This document shows positions 60,321-64,000 of a stretch of DNA of 64,000 nucleotides, piece by piece. Each line of letters opens with the position of its first letter. The first letter of the stretch is position 1. Source of the DNA: Chrysomallon squamiferum (Eukaryota; Mollusca; Gastropoda; Neomphalida; Peltospiridae); NCBI GenBank assembly GCA_012295275.1, contig CM022677.1, positions 6,555,280-6,619,279 of the forward strand, written 5' to 3'. A model generated the notes under the pieces. The model did no database searches. It saw only the letters and a program-made list of their open reading frames with translations, and had not been told where the DNA came from. A program made the position numbers and the translations under genes.

Positions 60321-60536
60321 TTAGCTCAGTGATTTTGTGACGTCAGTTATGCGCTGTGAATACAATTTTCTCATTCCTACACAAAATAGCTGGAAGTTTC
60401 GTAAACAAACTTTGTAAAGTGAGCTTGCATTCTTAAAATCTTTTAAAACTGAAAGTGATAATTTAATAAGGTAAGTTTCGTCACCATATAAGTGATATCC
60501 TAGTTGCCCTATACCTGGAGTATCTGCTATTTTCAT
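60321..60536 (-). pseudogene. Harbinger-type transposase C-terminal fragment
   Basis: Minus-strand frame: GIGQLGYHLYGDETYLIKLS, LSVLKDFKNASSLYKVCLRN. It resembles the last catalytic block of HARBI1-like transposases (xxxLYGDxAYPLxxxLxxP.......FNxxMSxxRxxVEWxF). The Pro of AYP is Leu here (TYL), and the final Glu region is not recognisable. Homology is suggestive only. Orientation is opposite to the fragment at 57.7 kb. Confidence 0.35.
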
Positions 60537-61350
60537 ATGATTTTTGAGAATCCAACGCAGAAAGAGTGTCCAAATATGTTGAGCTACAGTATATATCTCT
60601 GTATTGTCTAATGTCTAAAATATATCTTCAGAAATAACATTCTAAAACAAATTCACAATTCCAAATTCATGAACTTAAATCATTTCAAATAAACTTACTA
60701 AAAGTTATTTCACCAGTATTAACTGCACTTATTTTCCCAACGATTTTTAATGTGTTACTGATATTTTATACATCCAGTAATAACTATCATCTTTTAATTT
60801 AGTTGTGCGACTCGGCGAGAGAGTTATTTAGCTTTCACTGTTAAACTGTTACTAATTAAGTTAGACATCAGTTTTTCTTTTAAACACTTGACATTCTAGT
60901 TTGTACTCATTAAAAGCAAAACCATTATAAGAAATATTAAATTATTATCCTTTCAGAATGGTCCTCTTGGATAAGAATACAACCACATATGTTTCTTGCA
61001 CAGATCTGAATTGTCAGGTGTGTTCAAGATGGTGCTCACACAACCACAGAAACAGGGTTTCTTTTCATTATCTGTGTAGTTAGTTACCTTTAAAGGTATT
61101 AAAAACTAGTAAAAAAGAAATGCTGTTTAGGTTCTTAAATAAAATATTTCTTCTTTATTTTAGATTTGGTCTGTTTTAGCAGTAATTATTGACCAGCTTG
61201 AAGTAAGTGTTTATTAACTCATCAAATATAATGTACTTTACCAGACCAGTTGACTTAATATTTTGTAAAGTATATTTTCTTAATTTCTGATTCTTTTTGT
61301 TAATTTTCAGTGAAAATCAGAGGGATGATACACTGCGCTGTTTAGTAATT
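60537..61350. other. Intergenic with a small Cys-containing frame and repeat M copy 2
   Basis: A 41-codon frame at 60958-61083 (MVLLDKNTTTYVSCTDLNCQ, then VCSRWCSHNHRNRVSFHYLC) follows an acceptor-like atcctttcag, but no family is recognised. Repeat M copy 2 lies at about 61128-61200, ending with a good gtaagt donor at 61202. Confidence 0.4.
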
Positions 61351-61359
61351 GTTAGTCTC

Positions 61360-61870
61360 ACGTTGGCGCTGTCGTTGTCATCGTTCCTGTCGTTATTCGT
61401 GAAATTCTCATTATTCTTCTTCGCTTTTTATTAAATATTATTCTTGATTCCGCGCATCCTATCTTAAAATGTATTAATAAATTAAATTGTATTACTACTG
61501 TTAACGATACCGTACCTGCGTTCTCCTTAACGACGTGGGGTAGTTCGCATTATTCTGATTTGCGTTTTAGTAACTATTATTATAACCTTCTGAAAGAGCG
61601 AATCCTGTAATAAGTTTTGCGCTTTCTATTAATTGTTAGTCTCCCTTTGAGTGCGCACACCCTATATTAAAATATATTATTAGTATTTCTGTTAATGTCC
61701 CCGTATTAGTCGTCTTAACGGCGTTGTTCCTAACGTTATCCGTGTACTTCTCTTTATTCTTCTTCGCTTTTTATTAACTATTGTTCTTGTTTCTGAGCGT
61801 GTGCACCCTGTATTAAAATATGTTGTTATTAATATTTCTATTAACGCCGACATCGTTTCCGTCGAACCGG
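61360..61870 (+). repeat. CpG-bearing tandem repeat, about three diverged units
   Basis: Recurring blocks: ttattcttcttcgcttttta (61411 and 61756), a G(C/T)GC(A/G)-CCCT-TATTAAAATAT block (61446, 61656, 61804) and CG-containing joins (gacgtggggtagttcgc, aacggcgttgttcctaacg, accggcgttgttcctatcg). The unit is about 150-190 bp. CpG is much denser than in the surroundings. Confidence 0.75.
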
Positions 61871-62590
61871 CGTTGTTCCTATCGTAAGTCATTATCGATA
61901 TTAATACATTCATAGTTAGATATCAGAATACCAGTATATGTTCAGAAATATAGAAGTTGTTATCTCACTAGAACAGTTTAATATTATATTTTATTTTATA
62001 ACCGCAGTTTACACAAATAACAATAAGATACTGCAACGTATTTTACGTTTTATTTTACCAGAAAGTCAGCGATAGTGTTGTGATTTAACGAAATATTAAG
62101 AATATAGGTTAATTCTTTATTTTATTTTATTTTTTATTTTTAATGAAAAGTAAGTTTATTAAATATGTATTTAATTTTTATAAAGACATTAATAATAATT
62201 TAAAAAACAAAAACTTATTACACATTGGTAAAGTGAAAAAGTGAAGAGTAAACTCAACAAGTAAGTTTATGCTAAACACTTTACTAGAGCAAAAACATGA
62301 AAATTTACTTTTCAATGTTCAGTACCAAAACAGTGGCGTTTTTAATCATCCAAAGTATTGTAAATTTACTAAATGTTGTGTCCTAATTAAATTCAAAAAT
62401 TTTAAAAAGTGAGTTTACTAAATATGAAATCAGAAAATTATCAGTCTTTAATAATACAATACACATTAATTTTTATGATTTTTTCTTTTTTCTTTTTCCT
62501 TTCTTTCTTTATTATTATTTGTTCCTGCAAATATTTGCAGATTCCTTTTAAAGTTGATTTATTTCATTATTTTCTTTTCCTTTTTTTTCT
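61871..62590. other. Intergenic AT-rich DNA
   Basis: A pyrimidine-rich stretch (62478-62520) and no supported exon. Confidence 0.5.
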
Positions 62591-62601
62591 TTGTCAACAG
62601 T

Positions 62602-62791
62602 AAAACCTATTTCCTGTATGAGCAGTATTATTATTATTATTATTACTCTTGTTGTTATTATAAAACACAGATCAGAGGTTATAACGATGCAACCGTATGG
62701 CCATAGCGCTAGTCATTACACAAGCAGTATAACCGTTGTGACTCCAGAAGATTTGCCTCTTTCTGTAATTTTCAGTGTAACTAAACTGTGA
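62602..62791 (+). other. Exon-like open segment with ATT-encoded hydrophobic run
   Basis: After ttctttgtcaacag (62601), the frame reads KPISCMSSIIIIIITLVVII, KHRSEVITMQPYGHSASHYT and SSITVVTPEDLPLSVIFSVT to TGA. The span SSIIIIIITLVVII is long enough for most of a membrane helix and is partly coded by an ATT microsatellite. The following polar tail contains a PYGHSASHY segment. No family is recognised; it may be chance. Confidence 0.3.
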
Positions 62792-63600
62792 TAGATAACA
62801 AATTTCATTTTAGCCCAGCGGGATCCCGTTTCTTCCAGTAATTAGACCTTGTTTTATTTTTTTATATAATCTCCAAATGTTACATTAACCATAATACCCT
62901 TTATAATTTCAGTAATTATCAATATTATATGTTAGAGAATAATAGAAAACAACATAAAGATAATCTTTTATTTATCAAATATATAAATAGTTTCTGCAAG
63001 TGGTATTAAGTATTTTTACTTTAGAACGATGTCACAGACTTTTTTACTGATAACTTGAGATAAGACGGCTAGCAGCAGAGCGAAAATAAAATCGAATGTG
63101 TTTTCTAAGGATAATGATGCCTGCATAATTAAAAATAATAAATATATAATGTTACTTGGATATTTTATTATGTAAACTGTGCAACATAGACATAGTCAGA
63201 GAAGGAGGTATTATTTTTCTATAAAGAGATGCAGAGAAATACGGAGAAATATAAATTAATGCGATTTTTTAAGCTGAGAAAATGCACAGGAAACGATTAC
63301 AAGACTTGGGATTTTTCTCTTTTATTTATTTATTTTTTAAAATATTTTTTTTAAATTTATAAGAAAATAAAAGTAAATATACTTCTACATTTTGACTTTA
63401 AAATATATTTCTATTTTAATAAATGACAAAAGTTTTATAAGAAATATAATGTAAACTAATATTTAAACACTAAATTTTTATACAATATTTATTAATACAT
63501 AATCAAAGTAACGATAAATATTAAGTTAAAGTTAATGCACATGGCATTTTTTTCTTCAAAACTATGAAAAGATATAAACAGTTAATTAGATGTACCCAAT
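62792..63600. other. Intergenic AT-rich DNA
   Basis: No repeat shared with the rest of the window and no exon recognised. Confidence 0.5.
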
Positions 63601-63612
63601 ATCCAACAATAA

Positions 63613-64000
63613 TTGTTAACACAATTCTTTAAGTTTACTAGAAAATCTTGGACCACTTTCAAATTGGTAATTGAGTTGGACTGCTGCAGAACTTATAATA
63701 GTGCTGATTGGATGGATACGTTTATTACAGATCATATCATAGGTCACTGTTTTATAATTCAGCCAATTACGTTTGGTGTTGGATTTGTGTATGGAACACT
63801 ATCGGAAGGAGTGCTTGTTATTCTTTGTTTTTTGGAGTAATGTATCGTTGTAAGTGTGGGCTTGACGATGGATTTTATCTTGGTACAGACAGTTGTTGTT
63901 CATTTCTTTTTTATTTGAAGACGCCGACCGAATGTTACAAAACGTACAGCAGATGGATGGATGAAATTAAAGCGTTAGCAGAATACAATAGATTTGGAAA
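63613..64000 (+). CDS. Unidentified open frames at the right edge (partial)
   Basis: A first frame (63613-63840) encodes FKLVIELDCCRTYNSADWMD, TFITDHIIGHCFIIQPITFG and VGFVYGTLSEGVLVILCFLE, then TAA. A second frame starting MYRCKCGLDDGFYLGTDSCC at 63841 stays open to the window end through FYLKTPTECYKTYSRWMDEI and KALAEYNRFG. The two may be halves of one gene separated by a frameshift, or neighbouring exons. Composition is more protein-like than in the surroundings (even use of G and C, several Cys and Trp). I do not recognise a family. Confidence 0.35.

Overview
This is animal nuclear DNA. It is strongly AT-rich by eye, genes are split by GT-AG introns, and it is crowded with microsatellites (GA, CA/GT, TAA/TTA, AAAT, GTAT) and decayed transposons. 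The mix of KRBA2-like integrase, piggyBac, Ty3/Gypsy, LINE and Harbinger remnants with TNF-receptor and EGF exons points to a marine invertebrate. I think a mollusc, and a coleoid cephalopod in particular, is most likely. That is inference from texture, not proof. No bacterial, organellar or CRISPR features are present. One 200-N assembly gap lies at 48651-48850.

Left part (1-31 kb): mostly repeats. The best gene is a short, intact, minus-strand Fas-like TNF-receptor reading frame at 17458-18414 (signal-peptide exon, cysteine-rich exon, 39-nt linker exon; the 3' end is uncertain). Its 5' flank is tandemly duplicated at about 18.48-19.11 kb. It also exists as an orphan copy, without receptor exons, at 4.84-5.48 kb, with shorter pieces at 12.5, 14.46 and 26.0 kb. 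A roughly 4 kb direct segmental duplication (about 20.77-24.91 and 26.94-30.92 kb) carries small exon-like pieces on both strands, including a 12-nt microexon. A broken von Willebrand A domain lies at 15.2 kb, a Merlin-like transposase relic at 8.5 kb, and a 1.8 kb GA tract at 5.75-7.5 kb.

Middle (33-51 kb): a minus-strand locus of EGF-like exons is present in two paralogous blocks (34.28-35.51 and 50.52-51.30 kb), with further EGF exons at 48.9-49.5 kb and an intact coiled-coil exon at 47.9 kb. Most EGF exons keep their splice sites but contain frameshifts. Between them, on the plus strand, lie an ankyrin-type gene relic (37.0-38.3 kb), a LINE with a 51-bp in-frame minisatellite (38.4-40.8 kb), a KRBA2-like integrase relic whose core is replaced by a 21-bp minisatellite (41.2-42.3 kb), a piggyBac transposase relic (42.6-43.9 kb) and a Gypsy element lacking reverse transcriptase (44.75-46.6 kb).

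Right part (52-64 kb): a small two-exon plus-strand reading frame starts at 53130. It is followed by a LINE endonuclease relic (54.7-55.6 kb), exons resembling the stalk, membrane span and tail of a single-pass receptor (55.96-57.36 kb), two Harbinger-type transposase fragments on opposite strands (57.7 and 60.4 kb), a CpG-bearing threefold repeat (61.36-61.87 kb), and an unidentified open frame running off the right edge. Apart from the TNFR-like gene and a few open exons, the window is largely a graveyard of duplicated gene fragments and transposons.
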